The notes: generated by a model from the letters alone, not told the origin. A stretch of 61,776 nt of DNA from Aquibium sp. ELW1220 (GCF_030398385.1 NZ_JAOAOQ010000034.1:1-61776), one strand, 5' to 3'; counted from the first letter of the stretch, positions 42,471 through 50,321 are shown. Translations and numbers: made by a program.

Positions 42471-42920
42471 TCAGCCAATCTGAGCGAAGTTCGCATGCGC
42501 GACGATCAGCCAGCGATCCCCTTCCTTGCGGAAGACCGAGAGGCGCGGCGCGACGGCCTCCACAGGCTGCCCGCCGATCGTTTGCTCGGTGGTGATCGAA
42601 TAGCTCGTCACGATGATGCCCCCATGACCCGTGGACTTGAGACTGCTGATTGCCGGCCTCACCTTGTGGTTTGGCAGGGCGCCGAGATAGCTCATCTTGT
42701 CGTAGCTCTTCCCATCCGATCGCAGGATCTGGAACTCGGGGGCCAGCACCCGATCGGCCTTTGCAGGATCGCCAGAGAACAGCGCGTCGAGAAAGCTGTC
42801 GATGGCCGCCTGTGCATCGGATTCCGACACTGACGCCGCAGCCGGTGCTGTCCGCGACGCGGCTGCAAGCCCCGACATGCCTGCCATGAGGCCAAGCATC
42901 ACGATTCGCCGATCAGTCAT
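42471..42920 (-). CDS. Exported NTF2/SnoaL-like protein (cargo)
   Basis: A 149-residue protein with a signal-like N terminus (TDRRIVMLGLMAGMSGLAAASRTAPAAAS) and a C-terminal domain with the cystatin-like alpha+beta pattern of the NTF2/SnoaL/DUF4440 group: AAIDSFLDALFSGD, then LSVFRKEGDRWLIVAHANFAQ. Residue pattern GDRWLI is typical. It is oriented opposite to U and X and sits exactly between them. It is likely expressed during lysogeny. Whether it is exported through Sec or Tat is not clear (no firm RRxFLK). Confidence 0.75.
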   Translation of the reverse strand: MTDRRIVMLGLMAGMSGLAAASRTAPAAASVSESDAQAAIDSFLDALFSGDPAKADRVLAPEFQILRSDGKSYDKMSYLGALPNHKVRPAISSLKSTGHGGIIVTSYSITTEQTIGGQPVEAVAPRLSVFRKEGDRWLIVAHANFAQIG

Positions 42921-43049
42921 GACATTTTCTCTCCCCAAGCTTCTCGCACAAGGAACATTCCTCGCAGTGTCGCCAAAGACGTGAGCAAATCCAGGGGGCA
43001 TGTCAATGGCCAGAAGCGCACAGATTCCAGTTCGGGTAGAAGGCTCTGG

Positions 43050-43277
43050 ATGAGCACGATCACCGAAACCGTAACCGTGGAAGGCGACGCGCTCACCCTC
43101 TCGGTGATCGTCTGGCGCCGGTTCAAGCGGCCGATGCCGGGTTTGGTCGAGGCGATCCTCGATGCCAATCCGGGTCTCGCCGATCTCGGGCCGATCCTGC
43201 CGCTCGGCACCGTGTTCGAGATGCCGGTGCCGGTCGCGCGGGACCATCAGGTGCTCGATCCGATCAGGCTCTGGTAG
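43050..43277 (+). CDS. Tail protein X (LysM-like)
   Basis: A 75-residue P2 gpX-like protein: EGDALTLSVIVWRRFKR, then VEAILDANPGLADLGPILPLGTVFEMPV, a LysM-like fold. Follows U across a small cargo gene and precedes D, as in P2. No strong ribosome site is seen beyond GAAGG. Its role is in tail and baseplate assembly. Confidence 0.9.
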   Translation: MSTITETVTVEGDALTLSVIVWRRFKRPMPGLVEAILDANPGLADLGPILPLGTVFEMPVPVARDHQVLDPIRLW

Positions 43278-43315
43278 CGCGCGCCACGGGGCAATCTGGC
43301 AAGGATCTTCAGGCC

Positions 43316-44308
43316 ATGTCGAAGCGCGCCATCGTCTCGGTCACCGTGGCCGGGTCCAACATCACGTCGACTCTGCTGCCGGTGCTGATCAGTCTCTCCG
43401 TCTCCGACAAGGTCGGCACCCATGCCGATACCGCGACACTTGCGATCGACGACAGCAACGGCCGGATCATCCTGCCCCAGATTGGAGCGCCGGTGACCAT
43501 CGCGCTAGGCTGGGCCGGGGCCGGTGTCCGCGTCGTCTTCGAGGGTACGGTCGACGAGGTCAAGTCGTCGGGCAGCCGTGGGGCAGGGCGCATGCTCACC
43601 ATCACGGCCAAGGGCGTCGATACCACGGCACCGCCCAAGCAGGGCCAGCAGCGGCATTTCGACGACAGCAGGATCGAGGACATCCTGACAGAGGCCGGGA
43701 AGGTGGCTGGTATCACCAGCGTCGAGGTCGATCCCGAGCTTGGCTCGATCAGGCGCGCCTATGTCGACATGCGCGACGAGAGTTTCGTTCATCTGGGCGA
43801 GCGGCTCGCCCGCGAGATCGGCGGCAATTTTCGCATCCAGGGAACGCGAGCCATGCTGTCGAAGCGCGACGGCAACTACACCGCTGCCGTCACCGCGACC
43901 TGGGGCGTCAACCTGCACGCCTGGGACATCGCCCCGCAACTCGGACGCACCAACTTCTCGGCGATCCGTACCCGCTGGTACGACACAGCGAATGCGGAAT
44001 GGAAGACCGTCGAGACCGCGACCGGCCTCGACGTCGACGCCACTTATGCCGACCGCCTGCCAAGGGCCGGCGAGGACGAGGCCAACCAGCAGAACGCCTC
44101 CGACCAGGCGACCACGAAGCGCGACAAGGGAGGCGGATCGGTCACGATCGAAGGCAACACTGAAGCCATCCCCGATGGGCTCTGCATCATCCTCGGCGCG
44201 AGGCCTGGCATCGACGGCGACTACCGGATTGACAGCGTGACCCACACCTTCAGCCGCGGCGCTGGCTTCGTCTCGCAAGTCTCACTCAAGCAGCCCGGGA
44301 TCGGCTGA
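43316..44308 (+). CDS. Late control / tail protein D
   Basis: A 330-residue P2 gpD-type protein (baseplate hub, gp27-like): MSKRAIVSVTVAGSNITSTLLP, FDDSRIEDILTEAGKVAGI, then RDESFVHLGERLAREIGGNFRI, and the C-terminal DGDYRIDSVTHTFSRGAGFVS. It closes the P2-type tail module. Hub protein below the spike V. Confidence 0.94.
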   Translation: MSKRAIVSVTVAGSNITSTLLPVLISLSVSDKVGTHADTATLAIDDSNGRIILPQIGAPVTIALGWAGAGVRVVFEGTVDEVKSSGSRGAGRMLTITAKGVDTTAPPKQGQQRHFDDSRIEDILTEAGKVAGITSVEVDPELGSIRRAYVDMRDESFVHLGERLAREIGGNFRIQGTRAMLSKRDGNYTAAVTATWGVNLHAWDIAPQLGRTNFSAIRTRWYDTANAEWKTVETATGLDVDATYADRLPRAGEDEANQQNASDQATTKRDKGGGSVTIEGNTEAIPDGLCIILGARPGIDGDYRIDSVTHTFSRGAGFVSQVSLKQPGIG

Positions 44309-44371
44309 ACGGCGGTGGAGCCATGACGGTCAAAGGGGCAGGGAGTTCAAGCTGACGCTGTTGTCGATGGG

Positions 44372-44803
44372 TCAGTGCAGCGGTCTGAAGCCTTTCGCCA
44401 TCGCTTCGTGGCACAGGCGTCCGACTTCCAGGCCAGCCTCCTTGACCGAGGCAAAGGATCGAACCGTCAGACGTACCCTGCCGCCCTTCGAGCCCGTCAG
44501 GACTTCGACGATAAAGCAGCCAAACAGGTCTCTGCTTACGTCAGCGCGCCAGACGCGAATGGCGGCCAGGCCTTGGAACGCCTGTTCGAGGTAAACGGGT
44601 TCGTAAAGGCCGTCATCATCGCTGCGTGGAGACCGACACCTTTCGCGAAAGGCCGAAATCGAAACTACGTTGTCCAGGCGGTCAGGTCGCCGGGCGGGTC
44701 TGGCAACCGCAAAGGCGACGGGTCCGGCGCGGGACAGGGATGGTTCGGTCATGGCCTCGGTCATCTGATCGGATTGCGCAATCACGGCACGGTATTTCGC
44801 CAA
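44372..44803 (-). CDS. Hypothetical protein under a probable CtrA box (cargo)
   Basis: A 143-residue protein starting MAKYRAVIAQSDQMTEA. A Pro/Arg-rich N-terminal half is followed by a strand-helix half (VYLEQAFQGLAAIRVWRADV, CFIVEVLTGSKGGRVRLTVRSF and the AGLEVGRLCHEAMAKGF helix). No family is recognised. It is oriented against the tail operon between D and the fibre genes. A perfect TTAA-N7-TTAA motif lies 35-49 bases before its start, so it may be tied to the host cell cycle. Confidence 0.65.
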   Translation of the reverse strand: MAKYRAVIAQSDQMTEAMTEPSLSRAGPVAFAVARPARRPDRLDNVVSISAFRERCRSPRSDDDGLYEPVYLEQAFQGLAAIRVWRADVSRDLFGCFIVEVLTGSKGGRVRLTVRSFASVKEAGLEVGRLCHEAMAKGFRPLH

Positions 44804-44837
44804 CGACAGCCGCCGTCGAACGGTCCGCTGCGGAAGG

Positions 44838-44852
44838 TTAACGCTTCGTTAA
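44838..44852 (-). promoter_or_regulatory. CtrA-type binding site (TTAA-N7-TTAA)
   Basis: TTAACGCTTCGTTAA matches the alphaproteobacterial CtrA consensus exactly and is also an inverted repeat. It stands in a GC-rich gap, 35 bp upstream of the start of the minus-strand 143-aa gene and ~120 bp before the plus-strand fibre gene. A CtrA-controlled promoter is inferred. Confidence 0.55.
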
Positions 44853-44972
44853 TTTATGAACTGGCAGGTCGATCAGAACGGTCCAGGAGCCCCGTAAACG
44901 CATCCATTCCGGTGCCTTCGCGCGACCCTGGGTCAAACGCAGCGTCTCGGTCCACCAGAAGAACTGAGCTAA

Positions 44973-45332
44973 ATGGGGGAAACTCCGGTGACCGTCGAGA
45001 TCAGCGAGGGCCCGGCGATCGTCGCCGGCTATGAATACCGGCTGCAGGTCGAGGCGAACAGTCCGGCATTTCCGGAGGGTTGCACGCTTGCCGCCCAGCT
45101 TCGAGCCAGGGTCAGCGATGCGACGGTGATTGCCACGCTGACGACGGAGAATGGCGGGCTGGTGCGCAAGTCCGACACGGTGGTCGAGATCGTGATTGCG
45201 CCGGAGGCCGGTGCGGGTCTTTCCGCCGGCAGCGTCGTCCTCGACATGGTGCGCACCGATCTCGTGCCGCCGAGACACTTGCAGTTCACCCTCGAGATCC
45301 CGGTCGTGCGGCCAGTGACCAGGGGCCTGTGA
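44973..45332 (+). CDS. Hypothetical fibre-region protein (119 aa)
   Basis: A 119-residue strand-rich protein: TVEISEGPAIVAGYEYRLQVEA, then TLAAQLRARVSDATVIATLT and RHLQFTLEIPVVRPVTRGL, similar in layout to small baseplate upper proteins that attach fibres (BppU-like) but without firm identity. It overlaps the collagen-like gene by one base. It is the first gene of the fibre block after the D gene and the inserted cargo gene. The 169-bp gap before it contains the CtrA-type box and no other gene. Confidence 0.65.
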   Translation: MGETPVTVEISEGPAIVAGYEYRLQVEANSPAFPEGCTLAAQLRARVSDATVIATLTTENGGLVRKSDTVVEIVIAPEAGAGLSAGSVVLDMVRTDLVPPRHLQFTLEIPVVRPVTRGL

Positions 45333-45559
45333 TGACTGACGGGATCAGGATCGCAGACCACACCGGCCCGATCCGGGTGCGCGTCCTGTCGAGCGAGCCA
45401 GTGAAAGCACGTGTCCTGGCAGCACCCGTCTCGGTGCGCGTGCTCGGGACGCCCGGACCAAAGGGTGATGGCGGGCCGCCAGGCGACAAGGGCGACCCGG
45501 GCGAGCCCGGCATCACCATCCTTCCGACCGACACGCCCATCAATGGAGGCTTCTTCTGA
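45332..45559 (+). CDS. Small collagen-like tail protein with NGGFF ending
   Basis: A 75-residue protein. A strand-rich N terminus (GIRIADHTGPIRVRVLSSEP, VRVLGTPG) leads into six Gly-X-Y triplets (GPKGDGGPPGDKGDPGEPG), followed by ITILPTDTPINGGFF. Collagen-like triplets in phages form trimeric linkers in fibres. Overlaps the next start by one base (TGATG). It may be a connector between the baseplate and the following fibre. Confidence 0.75.
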   Translation: MTDGIRIADHTGPIRVRVLSSEPVKARVLAAPVSVRVLGTPGPKGDGGPPGDKGDPGEPGITILPTDTPINGGFF

Positions 45560-46818
45560 TGGCCAACACGATCCAGTTCAAGCGCCGCGTTTCCGGCAAT
45601 GCCGGCGCGCCGGCGGCACTGAAGTCCGGCGAGGTCGCCCACAATGAGGTCGACGACATCCTTTATGTCGGCAAGGGCGACGATGGCGCGGGCAACGCGA
45701 CCTCTATTCTGCCGCTGGCCGGTAAGGGCGGTTTTGTCGATCTGTCGAGCGCCCAGTCGGTTGCGGGAAAGAAGACATTTGCCACCGTGCCGGCCTCGTC
45801 GCAGGATGCGGCGGCCGCGGCGGACCTGGTGCGCAAGTCGCAGTTCGACAGCGGGCTTGGAGCCAAGGCCAACACCTCGCACAGCCACGCCATCTCCGAC
45901 GTCACCGGGCTTCAGACCGCGCTGGACGGCAAGGCGGCGTCCTCGCACACGCATCCGGCCTCCCAGATCAGCGACAGCACGCTCGCCGGCCGCGCACTGC
46001 TGACGGCTGCCGATGCCGCCGCCCAGCGCACCTCGCTTGGTCTTGGATCGGCGGCGCTCGACGACGCCAGCGACTTTGCAGCCTCTGTTCACGGCCATAC
46101 CGTTGCTGACGTCACCGGCTTGCAGTCGGCCCTCGATGCGAAGGCCCCGCTGGCCTCACCGGCGCTGACCGGCGCGCCGACCGCGCCGACGCCGGCCGTA
46201 AACGACAATTCGACGAAGATCGCCACCACCGCCTATGTCCAGGCCGAGATCGCCGGTCTCGACAGTGGCGACATGCACAAGGCGACCTACGACACCGACA
46301 ATGACGGCAAGGTCGATGCCGCCGAACTGGCCGATGCGGTGCCATGGACGGGTATCACCGGCAAGCCGGCGACCTTTGCGCCGTCTTCGCACAGCCATCC
46401 GATCGCCGAGGTGACGAACCTTCAGACGACGCTTGATGCCAAGGCGGCGCTGGCGTCTCCGGCGCTGACCGGAACGCCGACGGCGCCAACAGCTGCGGGC
46501 GGCACCAACACCACCCAGATCGCCACCACCGCCTTCGTGGCCGCCGCCGTGTCGGCACTTGTCGGCGGTGCGCCGGGTGCGCTCGACACGCTGAACGAAC
46601 TGGCGGCCGCCCTTGGCGACGATGCCAATTTCGCTACGACCATCACCAATGGGCTGGCCGAGAAACTCGCCAAGGCCTCGAACCTTTCCGACCTGACCGA
46701 TGTCGCGGCTGCCAGGAGCAATCTCGGGCTCGCCTCCATGGCAACGCAGGCCGCGAGCAATGTCGCGATCACCGGCGGCGCGATCACCGGCATCGCCTTT
46801 GACTGCGGCACGTTCTGA
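45559..46818 (+). CDS. Tail fibre protein with adaptor domain and repeated HxH units
   Basis: A 419-residue protein. Residues 1-45 are an adaptor-like domain (NTIQFKRRVSGNAG, GEVAHNEVDDILYVGKGDDG). The rest has repeated units: three or more HSHxI/V-x-x-VTxLQxxLDxKA segments, with two long copies sharing LASPALTGxPTAPT and IATTAYVQAEIA or IATTAFVAAAVS. HxH motifs are known in phage fibres. It ends FDCGTF. It is a likely receptor-binding or distal fibre protein. Confidence 0.85.
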   Translation: MANTIQFKRRVSGNAGAPAALKSGEVAHNEVDDILYVGKGDDGAGNATSILPLAGKGGFVDLSSAQSVAGKKTFATVPASSQDAAAAADLVRKSQFDSGLGAKANTSHSHAISDVTGLQTALDGKAASSHTHPASQISDSTLAGRALLTAADAAAQRTSLGLGSAALDDASDFAASVHGHTVADVTGLQSALDAKAPLASPALTGAPTAPTPAVNDNSTKIATTAYVQAEIAGLDSGDMHKATYDTDNDGKVDAAELADAVPWTGITGKPATFAPSSHSHPIAEVTNLQTTLDAKAALASPALTGTPTAPTAAGGTNTTQIATTAFVAAAVSALVGGAPGALDTLNELAAALGDDANFATTITNGLAEKLAKASNLSDLTDVAAARSNLGLASMATQAASNVAITGGAITGIAFDCGTF

Positions 46819-46844
46819 TCACCGGTTGAGGGAGTCTTGCGCCC

Positions 46845-47090
46845 ATGGCGATCTCGCTCACCATCAAGCGCGGGTCGCGCGCCGAGATCGATGCCGCGGC
46901 CCTGGTCAACGGTCTTGCCGCCGGTGAGCCCTATCTCATCACCGACGAGAACCGCATCGCCATCGGCCTGTCGGCGTCGACCTTCGAGGTCTTCGCCAAG
47001 TTCTCCGAGATCGGCGGCAGTGGCGATCTCGACTACGGGCTGGTCTCGTCCTCGCCGTCGAGTGCGGCCGACTACGGGAGCATCGCCTGA
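46845..47090 (+). CDS. Small fibre adaptor protein (81 aa)
   Basis: An 81-residue protein beginning MAISLTIKRGSRAEIDAAALVNGLAAGEPYLITDENRIAIGLS, the strand-turn-strand adaptor fold like N-terminal parts of phage tropism determinants and hyaluronidase-like fibre proteins. It has no shaft or receptor domain, so it may be a stand-alone cap or a remnant of a longer fibre. It overlaps the following 65-aa gene by one base. Confidence 0.7.
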   Translation: MAISLTIKRGSRAEIDAAALVNGLAAGEPYLITDENRIAIGLSASTFEVFAKFSEIGGSGDLDYGLVSSSPSSAADYGSIA

Positions 47091-47287
47091 TGGCCCAGCA
47101 GGTCCAGTTCCGCCGCGGCTCGACCGCCGAGCATGCAAGCTTCACCGGCGCCCCCGGCGAGATCACCGTCGACACCACGAAGAAGACCGCCGTGATCCAT
47201 GACGGGACGACGGCCGGCGGCACGCCGCTCGCCCGCGAATCCCATGATCACCCGGCGACTGACACGATCGACGGCGGTACCTACTGA
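47090..47287 (+). CDS. Small fibre adaptor protein (65 aa) with DGGTY ending
   Basis: A 65-residue protein: MAQQVQFRRGSTAEHASFTG, GEITVDTTKKTAVIHDG and a C-terminal HDHPATDTIDGGTY. It has the same adaptor pattern as its neighbours, a HDH motif and a terminal DGGTY. ATG overlaps the preceding stop. Probably a short fibre-tip or adaptor protein. Confidence 0.7.
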   Translation: MAQQVQFRRGSTAEHASFTGAPGEITVDTTKKTAVIHDGTTAGGTPLARESHDHPATDTIDGGTY

Positions 47288-47350
47288 CCGTCGTGGCTAG
47301 TCGGCGTCACCGATCGATCTCTCCCCGCCTCATCGTTGAAGGGACGGCCC

Positions 47351-48118
47351 ATGCCGATCAAGCTGAAGCGCTCCGCGGTCGCCGGCAAGGCGCCGCTGAC
47401 CACCGATCTGGAACTGGGGGAGCTTGCCGTCAACACACATGATGGCAGGCTCTACCTGAAGAAGAACGACGGCACAGAGGCTATCGTCGAGGTCACGGGT
47501 CTCGACGACGCCCGGCATGGATCCCGAACGGGCGGTACCCTGCACGCCGCTGCCACAACGTCCGTCGCCGGCTTCCTCTCGTCGGCCGACAAGCTCAAGC
47601 TCGACGGCGTGTCGAGCGGTGCCGACGTGACCGCAGCGGCGATCCATGGCGCTTCGGCAAAGACCACGCCGGTCGATGCCGACACCATCGGCCTGATCGA
47701 CAGCGCCGCCGCGAGCGTTCTGAAGAAACTCTCCTGGGCCAACCTGAAGGCGACGCTCAAGGGGTATTTCGACACGCTCTTTGTCGCGCTCTCCGGCAGC
47801 GCCCTGACAGGCGGGTTCACCGCAACCGCAGTTGACGACGGCACGAAGTCGAGCGGCACCTACACGCCGACCCCTGTCGGCGGCAATTTCCGTCGTGCGG
47901 TCAATGGCGGTGCCCACGCATTCGCGGCCCCGACGGCGTCTGGCGACTACACGATGATCGTCCAGTACAGCAACAACGCCTCGGCCGGCGCGATCACGCT
48001 GACGGGATTCACGAAGACCAGTGGCGATGCCTTCACCACGGTCAACGGCGACGATTTCCTCGTCTTCATCACCAAGGTCCACGGCTTCGCTCACGCGCAG
48101 GTGGTCAAGCTGCAATGA
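47351..48118 (+). CDS. Tail fibre protein (255 aa)
   Basis: A 255-residue protein, ATG 47351 (a TTG 15 bases earlier is also in frame). The N terminus PIKLKRSAVAGKAPLTTDL, GELAVNTHDGRLYLKKNDG repeats the adaptor fold of its neighbours; a shaft-like middle (SADKLKLDGVSSGADV) leads to a strand-rich C terminus with a FTTVNGDDFLVFITKVHGFA segment. It overlaps the next gene by four bases. Probable distal fibre. Confidence 0.75.
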   Translation: MPIKLKRSAVAGKAPLTTDLELGELAVNTHDGRLYLKKNDGTEAIVEVTGLDDARHGSRTGGTLHAAATTSVAGFLSSADKLKLDGVSSGADVTAAAIHGASAKTTPVDADTIGLIDSAAASVLKKLSWANLKATLKGYFDTLFVALSGSALTGGFTATAVDDGTKSSGTYTPTPVGGNFRRAVNGGAHAFAAPTASGDYTMIVQYSNNASAGAITLTGFTKTSGDAFTTVNGDDFLVFITKVHGFAHAQVVKLQ

Positions 48119-48789
48119 CATTCCCAAACCCGCACATCATGCCCTTCAGGGGCGGCATCGAGTTTGTCGGCGTTTCGGCCGGATCGGCAGGCGACGGCGC
48201 ACCGAACGCGGCTCCCCTCACACTCCCCGCCGGCACCCTGCCGGGGGACACGGCGGTCTTCGCGGTCCGCACCGATGACGCCTCCAACCGGCCGATCATC
48301 CCCACGGGCTGGACCGAGTACGCCAGGTCGGGCGATCACGCCTGCGGCGGCAAGGTTCTCACTGCGGGGGATATCTCCTCGCCTCCCAACCTCATGTCCG
48401 GTTCCGACGCCAACGCCTGGGTCTGCATCGTTTTCCGCGGAGTGAACAACGCAGCCGGCTTCGACGTCACGTCGCAGAACAAGACCGCCAGCGGGACACA
48501 GTACTACACCAACGAGACGATTTCGTGCGGGGCCGAGACCGTCCCGCTGGTCGCCATGGGCTTCGTCGGCGGCAAGGGCGACAGCGCGGGCACGGTTGCC
48601 GGTCTCCCGGTTCTAGACATGGACGGGCGGGAAGACGGCTCCTACGGTGTCTTCAACAGCAGTGACGACGCTCGCTTCGCCGTCGTGTTCGCGATCATGA
48701 ACGACAACCGGCAGAACGTGACCGTCGATGCAAACGGCTTTGGATCGCAGCGCGTCAGTTCCTGTGAACTCTATCTGAAAGCGAGCTGA
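48115..48789 (+). CDS. Hypothetical fibre-region protein (224 aa)
   Basis: A 224-residue protein rich in Gly, Asn and Ser, beginning MTFPNPHIMPFRGGIEFVGVSAGSAG, with a beta-sandwich-like sequence (GDTAVFAVRTDD, PTGWTEYARSGDH, WVCIVFRGVNNAAGF, VSSCELYLKAS). Similar sequences occur as fibre-tip or receptor-binding modules in phages; no named family is recognised. It is coupled to the fibre gene upstream and may be its separate receptor-binding tip. Confidence 0.65.
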   Translation: MTFPNPHIMPFRGGIEFVGVSAGSAGDGAPNAAPLTLPAGTLPGDTAVFAVRTDDASNRPIIPTGWTEYARSGDHACGGKVLTAGDISSPPNLMSGSDANAWVCIVFRGVNNAAGFDVTSQNKTASGTQYYTNETISCGAETVPLVAMGFVGGKGDSAGTVAGLPVLDMDGREDGSYGVFNSSDDARFAVVFAIMNDNRQNVTVDANGFGSQRVSSCELYLKAS

Positions 48790-48791
48790 CC

Positions 48792-49241
48792 ATGGGCCTG
48801 CTTGTCCTCAACCACAACGGCACTTTCGTTCGGCACGTCTCGACGGGCGGCTGGTTCGAACTGCCGGACGGTCGCAGGGTTTCTCCCGCCTACGCAGGCT
48901 GGCAGAGCGGCGACGGCTACGCGCTGGCCCCTTATGTGGCGCCAGTCCCACCAGCACCGACCCCGGAACAGGTACGCGCCGAGCAGATCGAGGCGGTCAA
49001 GGCCGAGGCCATGCGCCGCATCCTGGCCATCTGCCCCGAATGGAAGCAGCGCAACCTGACGGCACAGGCGGCGATCCTGGCCGAGAAGGGCCGCGCCAGC
49101 TGGACGGCGGACGAACTGGCGGCCTGGGATGCCGGCAAGGCGATCTGGGACCGGATCGCCGCGGTACGAATGCGCTCCGATGCCATCGAAGCCATGGTCC
49201 CGATCCCGGCTGACTTCACCGACGATCAGCATTGGGCCTGA
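48792..49241 (+). CDS. Probable fibre chaperone-like protein (149 aa)
   Basis: A 149-residue protein. The N terminus is strand-rich (LLVLNHNGTFVRHVSTGGWFELPDGRR) and residues ~58-140 form a long helix-rich domain starting PTPEQVRAEQIEAVKAEAMRR and containing ICPEWKQRNLTAQAAIL. This layout is typical of tail-fibre assembly or fibre-end proteins (XkdW/DUF4376-like), but only the pattern supports it. It is the last gene before the repeat-rich 397-bp gap. Confidence 0.65.
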   Translation: MGLLVLNHNGTFVRHVSTGGWFELPDGRRVSPAYAGWQSGDGYALAPYVAPVPPAPTPEQVRAEQIEAVKAEAMRRILAICPEWKQRNLTAQAAILAEKGRASWTADELAAWDAGKAIWDRIAAVRMRSDAIEAMVPIPADFTDDQHWA

Positions 49242-49260
49242 TCAACCGCCACGTCTACAG

Positions 49261-49540
49261 GCAAGGGCGGTCGGTGCAAGTGCGGGGCGTAGCTCGCACC
49301 GACCTGACCACACAGTGCACCGGGTGGTGGGCCGTGCACCGTGGCAGTTGCTTCTTAACTCGGTCGCGCCGAAGCCGATCGGGCCAGCGAGTCGGTATTG
49401 GCTGGCAGAGCGGTCGGCGCGAGCGGGGGGAGTTGCTCGCACCGACCTGACCACTCCGCAAGGGGGAGGTGCTTCGTGGCTGACGAATCATAGCACGACC
49501 GTGGCGAAACCGCGCCGGTCAGCAAGTCGGTATTGGCTGG
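49261..49540. repeat. Two tandem ~140-bp repeats with inverted-repeat arms
   Basis: Unit 1 (49261-49403) and unit 2 (49404-49540) share GCTCGCACCGACCTGACCAC (49292 and 49435, offset 143) and GTCGGTATTGGCTGG (49391 and 49526, offset 135). Unit 1 has a perfect 9-bp inverted repeat, GGTCGGTGC at 49269 and GCACCGACC at 49296; unit 2 has the same with one mismatch. No credible gene lies in 49242-49638. Function is unknown; structured RNA or binding sites are both possible. Confidence 0.75.
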
Positions 49541-49638
49541 CCGATAAAAACCGTCCTTCGGTTCTCCGCTGAATATCCTGCACACCGGCGCCGAACCCGA
49601 ACTCTCGAACAACCCTGACCAACTAAACGAGGTATCCC

Positions 49639-50319
49639 GTGGACAGCAATTTCCAGCGGGCGCTTTCGCGCGTCCTCAAACATGAGGGTGGCTATGTCGA
49701 CCATCCCAAAGACCCTGGCGGCGCGACCAACAAGGGCGTCACCATTGCCACTTTCCGCCGCTACGTGAAGCCAAACGGCACGAAGGCGGACCTGCGCGCC
49801 ATCACCGGCGAGCAGGTCGCCACCGTCTACTACAAGCACTACTGGGCCGCTGTTCATGCCAATGAGCTTCCCGCCGGCGTGGACTACGCCGTGTTCGATC
49901 TTGCGGTGAACTCCGGGCCATCCCGGGCCGCACGATTCCTGCAGCGCGTGGTAGGCGCAACTGAGGACGGTCGCATCGGACCGGCGACGCTGGCGGCGGT
50001 CAGAAAGGCCGATCCGACCGAATTGATCGCAAGACTCTGCGACGCGCGGCTTGTCTGGCTGAAGACGCTCAAGACCTGGCCGACCTTCGGCAAAGGCTGG
50101 GAGCGGCGTGTCACCGAGGTCAGGCACGACGCCATTCTCGACGCGGCTGACGATACCTTTGAGAAGGTCGTGGTCGAGGATGCGGTCATCACCGACCGGG
50201 CACCGGCATCGAGCCCCCAGACGCCGAGGACTTCCCAGCTCGGCATCCTCGCCGTGGCAATCATCGGCGCCATCCTCATGGCGCTCTCCCAACTCTGGAA
50301 CTGGATCACAGGAGGCTGA
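49639..50319 (+). CDS. GH108-type endolysin with C-terminal membrane segment
   Basis: A 226-residue muramidase. The N-terminal glycoside hydrolase 108 domain has the catalytic Glu16 in KHEGGYVDHPKDPGGATNKG; the PG_binding_3-like domain follows (FDLAVNSGPSRAARFLQRVVG, TEDGRIGPATLAAV). The last ~25 residues (LGILAVAIIGAILMALSQLW) form a membrane helix, which ordinary soluble endolysins lack. It would degrade peptidoglycan at lysis, perhaps tethered to the inner membrane until released. The holin-like gene starts two bases downstream. Confidence 0.92.
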   Translation: MDSNFQRALSRVLKHEGGYVDHPKDPGGATNKGVTIATFRRYVKPNGTKADLRAITGEQVATVYYKHYWAAVHANELPAGVDYAVFDLAVNSGPSRAARFLQRVVGATEDGRIGPATLAAVRKADPTELIARLCDARLVWLKTLKTWPTFGKGWERRVTEVRHDAILDAADDTFEKVVVEDAVITDRAPASSPQTPRTSQLGILAVAIIGAILMALSQLWNWITGG

Positions 50320-50321
50320 CC

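Noticed and set aside
49281-49353. tRNA-like start (GGGGCGTAGCTC) in the intergenic repeats
   Set aside because: No D, anticodon or T arm follows and no acceptor partner is present.
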